Source: Heterotrichella gracilis (taxonomy: Eukaryota > Sar > Xanthophyceae > Tribonematales > Xanthonemataceae). From it: 64,000 bases of DNA. The stretch is from NCBI GenBank assembly GCA_032358255.1, contig JAULBX010030041.1:120614-184613 (forward strand), given 5' to 3'. Position 1 is the first letter of the stretch; the number at the start of each line of letters is the position of its first letter. Below are positions 26,053 through 37,015 of the stretch, one piece after another. Both the position numbers and the translations under genes were made by a program. The notes beneath the pieces were generated by a model. The model saw nothing but the letters and a program-made list of their open reading frames with translations, made no database searches and was not told where the DNA came from.

Positions 26053-29000
26053 ATGGCATCAAGTGGCCATGGTGTTCACACGGATCATAAAAACAAAAAT
26101 AGGGAAGAAAATAGAAACCAAAGGTGTGCACATTGCGGCGTAGCAAGAACGCATACTCTGCATTTGAAAAATCGTGCAGTATCTGATATCACGTTGTTTG
26201 AGTGCGCATCTCTGCGCCATCGACCACCCAATCATTTGCTGATCACCATTTACAGGCCTGCCAAGGCCGCCAGGTCAGCGGGCCAGCCATCCACCACCAG
26301 CCAACCAGCAGCCAGCACCAGCCAGCCAGCAGCCAACCAGCATGCAGCGTGCAAGGGGGGAGTGCTAGTGTGGCTGCGCCAGGACCTGAGGCTGCATGAT
26401 AACCCCGCCATCCACCACGCTGTGCTGCATGCCAGGCGCAGCGGGGGCCATGTGACCTTTGTGTACGTGCACTCACCGGAGGAGGACGGGGAGGCTTTTC
26501 AGACAGGTGCGGGCGCAAGGAAAGGGTGGGAAATGTTGATTTTTGTGCTATTATTTTACTGTATAGGGTATGTGTGATGGCTGGGGCCTGTTAGGGGTTT
26601 GGTCGTATAAAGGGATTGCGTCTGTTGGTAAAGATAAAGCAGTGGCATGCAACCTGTGTCCTACATGCGCCCAAAATCTAACCCGCGCTCAAAACCCTAA
26701 CAGGTGCCCATACCCTACAGGCACCTCCTGGCGGCCAGCAGGTGCCAGCCTGCTGTGGATCCACCACGCCCTGGCATCCCTGGATAAAAATTTGCAATCC
26801 CGGTGGGGACCGGGTGCATCCATTGTGTTCCGCCAGGGACCCTACTCAGCTGTGCTCCTGAGTGTGGCCCAGGCTGTGGGTGCGGAGGTGGTGACATACA
26901 ATAGACGATATGAGCCGGCTATGAAGGTAATAATGGGGTAACCTGAAAAGTGCTGTGCATGTAATAGCCATGCAGGTAAAATATGGTAATTAAATTATAA
27001 ATCATGAAATGGCCATGAAGGTTGAAGTTGTGAATGCGTTTTGGGGGTTGTACTACTGATACTGATATTTCCAGGAGTCGTTATGAGTTTCTGTTTATCA
27101 CAGCGAAGGAAATTTAAAGCACCCTTGGTACTCAAGCCACCAATGTGCCATCATGATCTCCGAGCTATTTAAATAGTTTAGGAAGGTCAATTTTTATCGC
27201 TTCACTATGCTTATACATCCACACCACCACCGGCACGCAGACCACCGATGTGCTCGTGACCTCTCAGCTGGAGTCATGTGGTCTGGCGGTGCACAGCTTC
27301 AACGCGCTGCTGCTGAGGGAACCGGAGGAGGTACGGGTGGACATGCGCAGCTGGAGCGGGCACTTTGGGACCCTCACGCCCTTCCAGAGGTGCGTGCTGC
27401 AGCCCAAATACTTGTTGATACCCTGTTGAGGGTCGAAGATATAGGCGCTTATGGAGTTCATTTTAGGGGTCAGGCGCCGGGTGCGAGGTGAAGTCTTCCT
27501 AGTGTTTTAAGATTGGGGATTAGGGTTTTGGAGGGGCGACGGTGCATGTGCAGCTAAAGCATGCTTTTTGGGACCCTCACGATTTCCACAGGCACGAGGC
27601 AAAACCCTTTCCTCACTTCAGGGTTTGCCACGCACCCCATCGCGCTGCTCATATATGCGTGCTGGCACCTTGCCTTATTGCTTGTAATCCAATATCTGAC
27701 ATCTTTGTCCATCCCCGCAGGGCATGTGAGAAGCTGGGCAAAATCCCCCGTCCACTGCCCACCCCCATCACCATCCCCGTGGCAGACTCCTCCCCTTGTC
27801 AGCATGCTGGCGGTGTCCCCCTTGCTGCCCTGGGCCTGTCCCGCATGCCAGTGACAGCTGAGGGTGAGGTGGTGGACTGGGCCGCACCCATACTGGGCGC
27901 CTGGGAGATCAGTGAGTCAGCTGCCCTGCTGCTGCTGGAGCGGTTCATGATGACAGGTGGGTATCTGCTTCCGCCTCGAGGCACTGTGTACAGTGTCGAT
28001 TACTAATCCTAAACCCTGCACTGCTGCTCCTGGAGCGGTCCAATGACGACAGGTGGGTTGTATTTCAACCCTTCCGTGTCAAAAATTCCGTCGCTCAATG
28101 TGGCATATTTTACTGTACGAAATCAATCTCATTGTGCTGCTTAATTGGCCCCCATCAGGTGCTTGTTGAATAGCCCATTCTATATCTTGCACACATGCAG
28201 CATTATATTCACCTATATCTACTCCAATACAATGAATTGCCTTAGTGCTTAGGCTGAAGCATTCCCTGAATCAAAACTGTAGCTTTGTAGCCATTGGGCA
28301 CTGGGAATCATTGGTAGCATCAACCCCCGCCAGTATAGAAACCAATATTCGATTTATTGCAAGCCCGCGTTCTGTATTGATGTTGTGATTACCCTATCTG
28401 TGACCCGCAGGTCTCGGCAAGTACGAGGCGCAGCGCGGTTTTGCGGACGGGCGCTGCGTGTCTCACCTGTCTCCCTACCTCCACTTTGGCCAGCTGTCCC
28501 CTCGCACCATGGTCCAACACATGGAGAGGCACAAGTAAGGACCATGGCACAGCCTTTGTGTGTGTCTGCGACATCTGCATGGTACACATGTAATGGGAGC
28601 ATGCCACGGGCTTGATGCGCGAGGGCACTTCAACTTGATGCCAATGCGGCACATATCATAGCACCAGATAGCACCGGCTTACCTTCACTTCGTTTGCTTT
28701 TTGCCTTCACTTTGGCCAGCTGTCCCCTCGCACCAATTGGTCCAGCACTTGAAGAGGCACAAGTAGAGGGGGGGCATTGCATGATGCACAAGGCACATAG
28801 CATCAGCACGGTGCACATCGAAGTTGCATGGCATCTTTGATGCATGCACACTGAGGAGCATGCTGGTGCTGGTTTGGGCATGTCTGCATGAAAGCATGCT
28901 ATAAGGTACAACCAGATCAATAATGGATGATCAAGGGGGATTCGATACTGATCAGGCATGGATTGTTCTCACACCCTCTGCACCCCCATGTGCAGCTGCC

Positions 29001-31557
29001 GCATGGTGAGCAAGACCTTCTGGCGGCGCCTGGTGTGGCGGGACCTTGCCTACTGGCAGCTGCACCATTGGCCAGCCATGGCCAGGGAGCCAATCAGGGA
29101 GCACTATGCGGCACAGGTGGGGGCTGCTGCATTTGAAAGGAAATACTGACTTTCATGCATCTGTTACTTTGATATGCATTTCACTGGGAGGACATGTGCT
29201 GATTTTCTCAACATCTGCCTCTACCTTGAGCATGGGAAACTAGAATAGGGCGCGTTTGTATTGCTAGCTAGTTAGCAGCGTATTGTGTTGGTAGTTCCAT
29301 GCTTGATTTTATGAAAAACAAAACGAGATTGAATTATTTTACAAAGTGGGTTTTGGCTTTTCTATGCAGGAGTGGCGCAGTGACAGCACCAAGGTGAAGA
29401 AAAACAGCATGATTTTACAAAAACGATTCGAAATTGGACTTTTTTACATTATGTTGGCTGCCCTGTGCAGGAGTGGCGCAGTGACAGCGCCATGGTGCGT
29501 GCGTGGCAGCGGGGGAGGACTGGCTTCCCGCTGGTGGATGCAGCCATGCGCCAGCTGTGGGCCACGGGCTGGGTGCAGCAGAATGCGCGCATGGCTGCAG
29601 CGTGCTTTCTGACTGAGTACCTCAACATCCACTGGGTGGAGGGGGCAAGGTGGGGCAGCGGCACTACCATTCGCCCTACTTTGCTTTGAGCATATACTGG
29701 TTGCTGCAGCGGGCATGTAGGGATGTGGTTTTGGTGTGGTCAAAATAAGAACAAAAGGACCATATATAGGGCTGGGTGCAGCAGAATGCGCGCATGGCTG
29801 CTGCCTGCTGCCTGACAGAGTACTTAACATCCACTGGGTGGAGGGGGCAAGGTGGTGGGTGGAGGTAGCAGCACTATTGGCATGGCGTGATTGTAGTGGA
29901 CCAAAAATATGGAATAACAAGTAAACAATAAAAAATGTTGTCTTGAGAGCTGGGCGCACATGGCGTGCGTGCGCTTCTGGTTGTGTACCTCAACCAGGCT
30001 GGGGAGTCAGTTTGTTCATTCCAATTGTTTCATTTTTTGTAGAGTTGATTCGACGACACACTGGTGGCTGGACCTGTGGAACTTTATAGGGTTTAGTGTT
30101 CAGGCGCTGGACCTGAGTCCCTAAACCCTGAACCCTAATTGCTGTGCCCAAACATGCAGGTGGTTCCACTACACGCTGGTGGATGCTGACCTGGCGATCA
30201 ACAGCATGATGTGGCAGAATGCAGGCAAATCGGGGCTGGACCAATGGAACTTCACCGTTCTGCCCACCTCCCAGGCCCAAGACCCCACTGGTGCCTACAT
30301 CAGGCAATGGGTCCCCGAGCTGGCTGGCATCCCCAACAAGCACATACACTCTCCCTGGGATGCGCCGCACCATGTGCTGGAAACTGCAGGTATGTGTGGT
30401 TGGGAAAATATGCACCTACTCCCGGAACTGTCGGGGGGCTCTCTCCACACTTTGAACTTTCTAGAATATGCAAAGCCCTCTGTCAACAAGGAACTGCACT
30501 GCTTACACGCATACGCATGTTGCGACGCCTGCAGGGGTTTGCCTGGGGGTTGACTACCCGCACCGGATAATCACCCAAGATATGCGCCAGCTCAAGGGGG
30601 AGAACACAGCGGCGATCCTGCGGGTGCGAGCCGCGGTGCCGCACTGCCGCGATGCCGCTGGCTATGATATGATCACTACACCACAGGTAGGGTTTCGGGA
30701 TGAGGGCTTAGGGTTTAGGGTCTGCCGCTGACTATGATGTGATCACCACATCACAGGTGAGGTGTGCCGATGGATGTGGTCTAGATTTGGCACTGTAAGG
30801 CCGCCATCTGCTTACTCCTGGGATAGTAATTTTGCACTGGGGGTCGATGGAGTACGGTGCTGAGGCCATGTGATCCACTCCATACTGTGGGCCATGTCGG
30901 TGCTCCTCCTGGCTTTGGGTTAGGATTTCAGGATTAGGTTTAACGGTTTGAGTCAACACCATGTATAGATTTGAGCTCTGCCCTGCTGGCATGATGCGAC
31001 CACCAAGATGCACACACACTTGGTGCAGCAGGCAGGTGCTGGCAGCTGACCTGCAATGCTTGGGCTCTGCAGCGCTCTACAGTGCACACAGCATGGGCAG
31101 CCCATGAGCGTGTTCAACAAACCCCAAACCCTAGAACTTAAAACCGTACACCCTATACACCTCTTGCAGGGCTCTAGGGTTGCACAGGACGGGCAGCGCA
31201 TGCAGGTTTTCACCAACCCCTGACGCACAAACCCCATTCCTACCCTAAACCCTAAACGATGCGCCGCAGGGCTCTACGGTGGCACAGGACGGGCAGCGCA
31301 TGCGCGTGTTCACCAAGCCCGAGTATCGCAAGCCAGCCCAAGCCAGTGGCACTGCATCGGGCACCATGGGCAGCAGTGAGGCGCCTACTGGTGCTGCGCC
31401 TGCTGTGGCATCACATGCACGCAAGGTGGCAAGGCGCCAGGTGGCGCGTGCGCAGCGCACTGTGGGTACAGCCGGCAATGCGGTGAGGGGTGCTGGGAGG
31501 AAACGCGTGAAATCTGGCTCGATTGCAGGGCTGCTATTTGGTGGTGTGGTTAAATAA
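26053..31557 (+). CDS. Photolyase/cryptochrome family flavoprotein
   Basis: FAD-binding protein for light-driven DNA repair or blue-light sensing; which of these is not decidable here. Exons: 26053-26506, 26721-26926, 27241-27389, 27721-27956, 28411-28534, 28996-29116, 29471-29649, 30160-30389, 30535-30686 and 31270-31557; all phases agree, about 712 residues. Antenna (Rossmann-like) domain: VLVWLRQDLRLHDNPA, then RQGPYSAVLLSVAQAVGAEVV. FAD domain: HLSPYLHFGQLSPR, FWRRLVWRDLAYW, RTGFPLVDAAMRQLWATGW, ARMAAACFLTEYLNIHW, TLVDADLAINSMMWQNAGKS and RQWVPELAGIPNKHIHSPW. The Asn in DLAIN sits where photolyases carry the Asn near flavin N5 (my alignment). Unusual ends: ~98 residues precede the core, and a basic C-tail (RKVARRQVARAQR, GRKRVKSG) may be a nuclear or DNA-binding tail. 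The start is the first ATG of the open frame and may be wrong. At least five exons have partial copies in flanking introns. Confidence 0.85.
27561..27592 (+). repeat. Intronic copy of photolyase exon 3 end
   Basis: Repeats the TTTGGGACCCTCACG segment and following bases of the exon edge at 27362-27395 about 200 bp downstream, with point changes. Confidence 0.6.
28015..28058 (+). repeat. Intronic copy of photolyase exon 4 end and donor
   Basis: Repeats the exon end coding LLLLERFMMT and the CAGGTGGGT donor (27917-27962) about 100 bp downstream, with substitutions that change the coding sense. Confidence 0.75.
28703..28766 (+). repeat. Intronic copy of photolyase exon 5 end and donor
   Basis: Repeats the end of exon 5 (28480-28536; CACTTTGGCCAGCTGTCCCC and GAGGCACAAGTA). 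The copy's donor position reads GTAGAG in place of GTAAGG, and an ATGG has become ATTGG. Confidence 0.8.
29365..29396 (+). repeat. Intronic copy of photolyase exon 7 acceptor
   Basis: TGCAGGAGTGGCGCAGTGACAGC at 29366 duplicates the acceptor and first codons (EWRSDS) of exon 7 at 29466, about 100 bp upstream. Both are usable AG acceptors. Confidence 0.8.
29770..29855 (+). repeat. Intronic copy of photolyase exon 7 end, frame-shifted
   Basis: Repeats 29567-29653 (GWVQQNARMAAAC ... EYLNIHW) with the donor. A one-base loss in GAGTACTTAACATC, compared with GAGTACCTCAACATC, breaks the reading. A third, shorter and more decayed copy follows near 29949-29998. Confidence 0.8.
30721..30762 (+). repeat. 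Intronic copy of photolyase exon 9 end and donor
   Basis: Repeats GATGCCGCTGGCTATGATATG...CCACAGGT (30651-30688) about 70 bp downstream with several substitutions and a TTTAGGGTTTAGGG run between the copies. Confidence 0.75.
31063..31220 (+). repeat. Two intronic copies of photolyase exon 10 acceptor and start
   Basis: Segments at 31063-31130 and 31163-31220 repeat the acceptor and first ~15 codons of the last exon (31262-31320; GGCTCTACGGTGGCACAGGA). CCCTAAA-type motifs lie between the copies. Period about 100 bp. Both copies contain stop codons or frame changes. Confidence 0.75.
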
Positions 31558-31627
31558 GGGCTTTGGGCTATAGGCTAGCTACCAACCGCCGGCAGCCTTT
31601 TGGCTGCCCTGCACATGCGCAGCAAAT

Positions 31628-31655
31628 TTGAAGGCGACAGCGCTGTCGCCTTCAA
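31628..31655. repeat. 28-bp perfect palindrome after the photolyase gene
   Basis: The palindrome TTGAAGGCGACAGC plus its complement lies 70 bases after the stop codon. A related half-site (AAAGGCGACAGCTC) follows near 31671. It may be a 3' processing or termination structure, or the remnant of a small inverted-repeat element. Confidence 0.7.
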
Positions 31656-33046
31656 GCGAGCGCTCAGCTTTAAAGGCGACAGCTCAGCTCCGGGATGTTG
31701 TACATCATGATGCAAGGAATAGGAGACTCTATGCCATCCATTGGAGGTGAATTTAATCATTATGTTCACACATTATATTTTTACAGTGATTTATAGAGAG
31801 GGGACTCGCAGCCTGCCTGTGAAAGTGGAGTCAGGGGCCCACAGTTATGTAGTATTGGTGCTGGTACTTACAGTGTCATGGCCCCACTTTGCAATAACTG
31901 GCAGTTGTTGTGCGCTGCCTCCCTTTCTTTTTCTTGAAGAAAGTGCTCTTGCCGTGCACGTGGCAGTACTTGTGTACTGTAGCATGTAACATGGATATTG
32001 GCAGGAGGCCAACAGTCATGGCCGTTGAAACAATTGCATGACATTGTACTTGACAGTCACTGCGTCTGATATGTTGCATTATCTATATAGTTACCGCCCT
32101 CAGTCTGCAACGAAGTGGAGCGTCAGAAACTGTTGCAGAGCACATTGACATTCACCTGTACTCAAAGTAAAATTGCTGCTGCATTAAGTATCACCATTCT
32201 GCAGTATACTTCCAACTGCACCGATATTGGGCATTGCGAAGCCAAGGGTCTGACTCAATAAAAACCTTAGGCCAATAAAAACCCAGTCTACTCAGAGTAA
32301 AAGACAAATGCGACGTCCAAACTCTTCCCAACGAATATTCGACGTTCAACTTGGATCAAGCATTGCGCCCTCAGGCTGGCAGGTAGATTGCCAATGATAA
32401 TCGTTATCAATGGCAATCATTGTGACCAAGGCTTGATTCTGCGGGAAACGGTGAATACACGCTTCCCACCACGCGAGCACGCGTTCAGCCTTGCCACTGT
32501 CAGCCAACCAGCCAACCAGCAGTGGACCTACCCCTATGGGGATGTAATACAAAATTAAAAGGATATCAAACTGCAAAACAAAGAGCGCTTCGGAAACTAG
32601 AAAGTATAACTATAGAACTAAACAAAAAGAAAAATGGGCCAGCGGTAAACAGGTGCACATCATACACCACAGCAACCATCACGGGGGGTATAGTACAACT
32701 TGTAGTATAGAAATACCCCTCTCATTCTACAGGGTGTCCACAAGGGAGAGTGAAAACGAGCGCAGAGGAAAGCAGCTGTGGCCTATCCCACAAACATAGC
32801 TAAAACACTGGTAGATAAGTGGATTTTGGGGCAGGAAACACCGACACTGCCTTTGTTCAATACATGTGTGCTCCATGCCCTGCGCATGCTCACGAGTAGA
32901 ATCCAGCCGCAACTGTTGTGGAAAACGACGCACCCAGAAGTAATCCAACCACCAGCCACACTGAAAGCGTTGCTGCTGTATGGAAACGCACAGACTCCAA
33001 ACTGGCACTCTGCACGTTCCCAGCACATCATGATGGTCTGGTGGGC
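31656..33046. other. Intergenic, convergent 3' flanks
   Basis: AT-richer spacer. No gene, RNA or mobile element recognised. Confidence 0.5.
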
Positions 33047-34718
33047 TTAGACCGCCAGCGCCGCGGGTTGCTGCGGCATTGAGCTGGCTACCTCAGCGCT
33101 GTCCATCAGCTTGGTGGCCACGTGGTATGTGTCTCTTGTGTGGGCAGAGTCCTCCGCCAGCGACACCTTGCCAGCCAGCGAGGTGGCAAGCGTGTTGAAC
33201 TCATCACCCAAGGAACCATCCAGCCCTGGGCCGGCCTTGGCGAGGGGCGCAGGGGGGTCGTAATAGCTGTCAAACTTGGCCACAATCTCCACGCCGGAGA
33301 GCTCCCCGGGGGCCGCCTCGGGCTCCTTTTTCTTCAAAAAGCTGGGCTTGAGCATATCCCCAACGCTCTTCTTGCGCTTCAAGGGGGCTGAACTGGAGTA
33401 GCTGTGGCTGCTTGCCAGGTCTGCCACCACGAGTGTGATGTCATCCTTGATGTGACCCGCGGCGCACGCCACCGCATGCTTCACGCACCACGAGGCCGCC
33501 ACCCCCACGGGCTTCTGGCGGCAGAACTTGACCAGCTTCTTGCTGTTGGCAGAGTCCCACACGCCATCGGAGCCGATGAACAGCCGCACCATGGTGGGCG
33601 GCAGCCGCAGCTGGAAGATGTGGGGGTGGGGCAGCACCCACTTGGCAGACGCAAAGTCGCCGATGCTGCGCGCCATGTTCAGGCCCGCGGGCCACACCCG
33701 CAGGCAGCCAATGCCCTCGTTCTCATTAGCTGAGGGCCTGTTGCTGAGGTCATCCAGGCGGGATATGAAGGCGCCCTGGCCCTTCATGCGCTCCCGCTCA
33801 GCTGGGTTCTTCTCCAGCCTGTGGTCTGCTGTCACTGGGATGACCTCAGCGCCTGTGTCAATGAAGGCCTCGGAGTCGCCCACGTTTGCCACGGTCAGCA
33901 GGTTGTCCATCACCACTGCCACGGTGAGCGTGCTGCCTGCAGCAAGAGAGGAGCAGGGGATGGGTTAGGCCAAGGGAAGCAACTGGTGGTTCAAACAGTG
34001 CCAGGAAAGAGCTGCGTGGCGCCGACTGATTGCTAATCTGGCTGTATTGCTGGAACGCATGTAACCAACTAACGAACTAGGCAACTGGTAGGAGCACCAA
34101 GAGCAAGGTATGGGCACCAAAGCAAGGCACAAGCACAGGGGCATCATCCAGCTGTTGGGCACGAGGTTTGCCCCTTACCTGCCATGCTCAAAGTGGCTAT
34201 GAAGTTCCGGTTCAGCTCCAGGAAGGTCTCAACCAAGGCGGCTGCAACTTGCCGGGAGGAGGCTGCACCTGCACACACGCACCAGCGTTCAGAACCCACA
34301 CTAATGTTGCATCCAGAGGCCAAGCAACACGTTGAGAAACCAGGTAAAGCTTACCTAGGTCGCCAGCGCCCTGCTTGACCAGGTGGGCTTCAAAGGTGGG
34401 CACCATGTTCTGTTCGATATGCTGTGCTGCAGCAGCGCCGTGGTGGCCATCGGCAACAGCGTAGAGTTGGTAGTCGTCACAGATGTGCACCAAGCTGAAG
34501 TCCTGCACAGGCCCAAGGGGATGGGTCAGGATAGGGACACCCATGCAACGAGGGTGCAGCCCAAACCTTGGGCCAAAGGCCCCAAGAGGACGAAACTTTG
34601 CGAAGGCGGGGGAGATGTAGGTGCTTACCTCGCCCTTTCGGTGTTTGCTGGCCACTGAGAACTGCTCTGCAGCTGGGTGGCTCGAGTCGAGGCTGAAGGT
34701 GGACGTGCTTTGCTTCAT
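33047..34718 (-). CDS. PP2C-type Ser/Thr protein phosphatase
   Basis: Metal-dependent phosphatase removing phosphate from Ser/Thr of target proteins. Exons in gene order: 34718-34629, 34502-34355, 34268-34179 and 33936-33047; phases agree, about 405 residues. Family motifs: KHRKGEDFSLV, metal-site Asp in AVADGHHGAAAA, TVAVVMDNLLTVANVGDSEA, MARSIGDFASAKW, IGSDGVWD and the late DD metal pair in HIKDDITLVV. GLNMARSIGD and the overall spacing resemble the plant PP2C12 (At1g47380) group, a memory-based comparison. A ~100-residue C-terminal extension rich in Lys, Pro and Ser has no known domain. The start is the ATG opening exon 1. One intron carries dispersed repeat copy B. Confidence 0.9.
33999..34075. 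repeat. Dispersed repeat, copy B (in PP2C intron)
   Basis: Nearly identical over the GCTAATCTGGCTGTATTGCTGG core to the copy at 13341-13430. Confidence 0.6.
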
Positions 34719-37015
34719 CCCGCTTGAGGTGTGGACAGGGGGAGGAAGCTGGCGTTTGTTCAGAAGCAGAGAGCGTTGCCAAGAAAGCAAAGGGATGGGG
34801 CCTCTTGTCAGGTCGAAGTGCGCTTGGCCCCGCAGGAGTCCTGGTTCAAGGGGTTCCGTGCGCCAGGGCAATAGGCAAGCCTGCAACACAAGCAGGCGTA
34901 AGAAAGCGTAATGAAGCAGAACCCACTTTTGTTTCCACCTCCTGCTTCACGTCAGCGTCTGCATAGATATGCAGGGCCTTTGCAACAAGTGCATGCACCC
35001 TTGGAACCCTCGTTTCACAGTGGTTCACCGTGTCCACGCCCCAAACATACGGAGGCAGGTAGAGGGTGCAGCCACCACTGTTCCAAATCGTAGTAAGAGG
35101 ATTGCCAAAAAACGAGGCAGGGATAGATGAGGTAAAACGTGCGCCTCTCAACAAAGTTAGAATGCGAGAACTGACATGTTTACCCGCCGAATTCGGCGGA
35201 TGCAATCATGGCGTCAAACAAGCGAGCAGCTGCCAACGAAAGCTTAAAAGCGTTGGCAGACGGAAACAAGACGCGACTTGTAATACATGCGTGGGACCAC
35301 AAACGAAACTCTTGCCCAACCCGCCAATTAGCCCCCCGTGCCGCCCAATGTACAAGTAGTCATCCCACGCACCACACCACTATCTACACTCTCGCACCTG
35401 CAAAGGGTACCCCGCAACAACGGAGCTATGAGACTCAGAGGAGAGCTGTGCGTTATGATGCCCCGTCTGCCAAGTGCTGCGTGCACGGTTTTGGGCTGCG
35501 TGCTGCACGAGTGATTAGGCACGCACGAGCGGCAACTGGCAGCAGCTGCTAATACCCTCTCTTGACAAAGACAACGCAGTACCAGTGTCCAACAGGTCGA
35601 TGCTATGCCACGACGACTGTTTTCCAACGATGTAGCTCAACAATGCGGTCTGGATACGTTGCGTCGAGATGATACGGCAGCAGCACTGGCTTTCTGCCAG
35701 AACTTGTGTCTTGCGAGCACGAGGCCTGAGCACATGCACCCTGCTGAGCGGCGTGGGATGATCCCAAACTGGGGAACTATTGGCCCAGGGCCATCCAAGG
35801 GGAGGAGGAGACTAGCAGATAGAGGCCAGTCACGCAGACTCAAACAATTAAAGTGATTTTAGTTTTTGAAGCATTTACTGAAAGCTGCTGCTGACAGCAT
35901 TGGTCTAGAGACTGCTACCATTGCCTTGAGCCACAATAGGGTCCTCAACGTCGTTCCCCTGAACCCAGTGGCACTGCCAGTATTGTTTTGTGTAACAAGA
36001 AACATAAGAGTGAAGCAGGGCCAGAAACAGGCGGAAGTGGAGTTGTTATGAGCACTGGGCATCGAATCAGTGCTCGTTTCTGTACAAGCTTGGTGTAACC
36101 GCTACGGCTGAAAGAGAGTCCTAGTGTCCTAGAACATTACCAAAATAACTGCACAATCTGGGTACAATGCATTATTACGCCGCCACCAAGACACATGACG
36201 GACTGCCACTCGAGGCAAGTCGGTCCTAGTCACTGATAACATTGACAGCTGTGCGTAAAGAAAAGAAAGAAACCGTATACAATCCGCTAGGTCAAATCCT
36301 GAAAAGGCATCTTCTCACAGACCTGACATGGCGACATATAAACCACTGCCACTCAAGGCTAGACACCACTACCTGAATAGATGGTGGCAGGACATTAGTT
36401 TGCGGGAATAGGAAAAGCAGTAGGGGAATCAACACTGCCCAAAACCCAGCCTACAAACGATGCACTGAACCTTCACCAATCTCAGCACCATCTATTTGAG
36501 TTTGTTGGCTACCACGTACAACAAAAATAAAACCCTAAACCCTATTTAAACGTTTCAAAGACCGCCACCAAGACCTGATACATTTTGTAAACAGAAGTGT
36601 CTGGATTTGCATGTGTTGCCGACTGAGCGAGTGTCAGCATGCACAACAAACAAAAGAAGAAAGTGTGTATTACAGTCTACAAAGTGCGCCCCAAGAGCAC
36701 AAAAGAATACCCAGAACAGATAATAAAAGCAAATGGCACTGCATCAAGGCCGCCATGCACTGCATTTTTGAAGCAACACATGGGTATCCCTCATTGCTCA
36801 CCAGACCCTGCTACTGCAAGTGTGTGGCCTCCAATTTTCGAAGTTCTACCTAAACTACACACCAGGTACATCCCGCCTAGTTGCGCACTGGAGCCCTGTG
36901 GTAGCTTCTGTAGCGGTCCAGGTAGGCCTTGAGGTCCGGATTGACCGCGCTGACCCCACTGCTCCCCAAACCCCAGCACAATCCCCAGCCTTGCAGACCC
37001 AAGGAGCATCACCAG
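34719..37015. other. Intergenic, about 2.3 kb
   Basis: Upstream of PP2C and downstream of the USP gene. Open frames up to ~119 codons occur on both strands but none shows a family motif or a consistent exon structure. One CCCTAAA-type motif pair near 36530. Confidence 0.45.
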
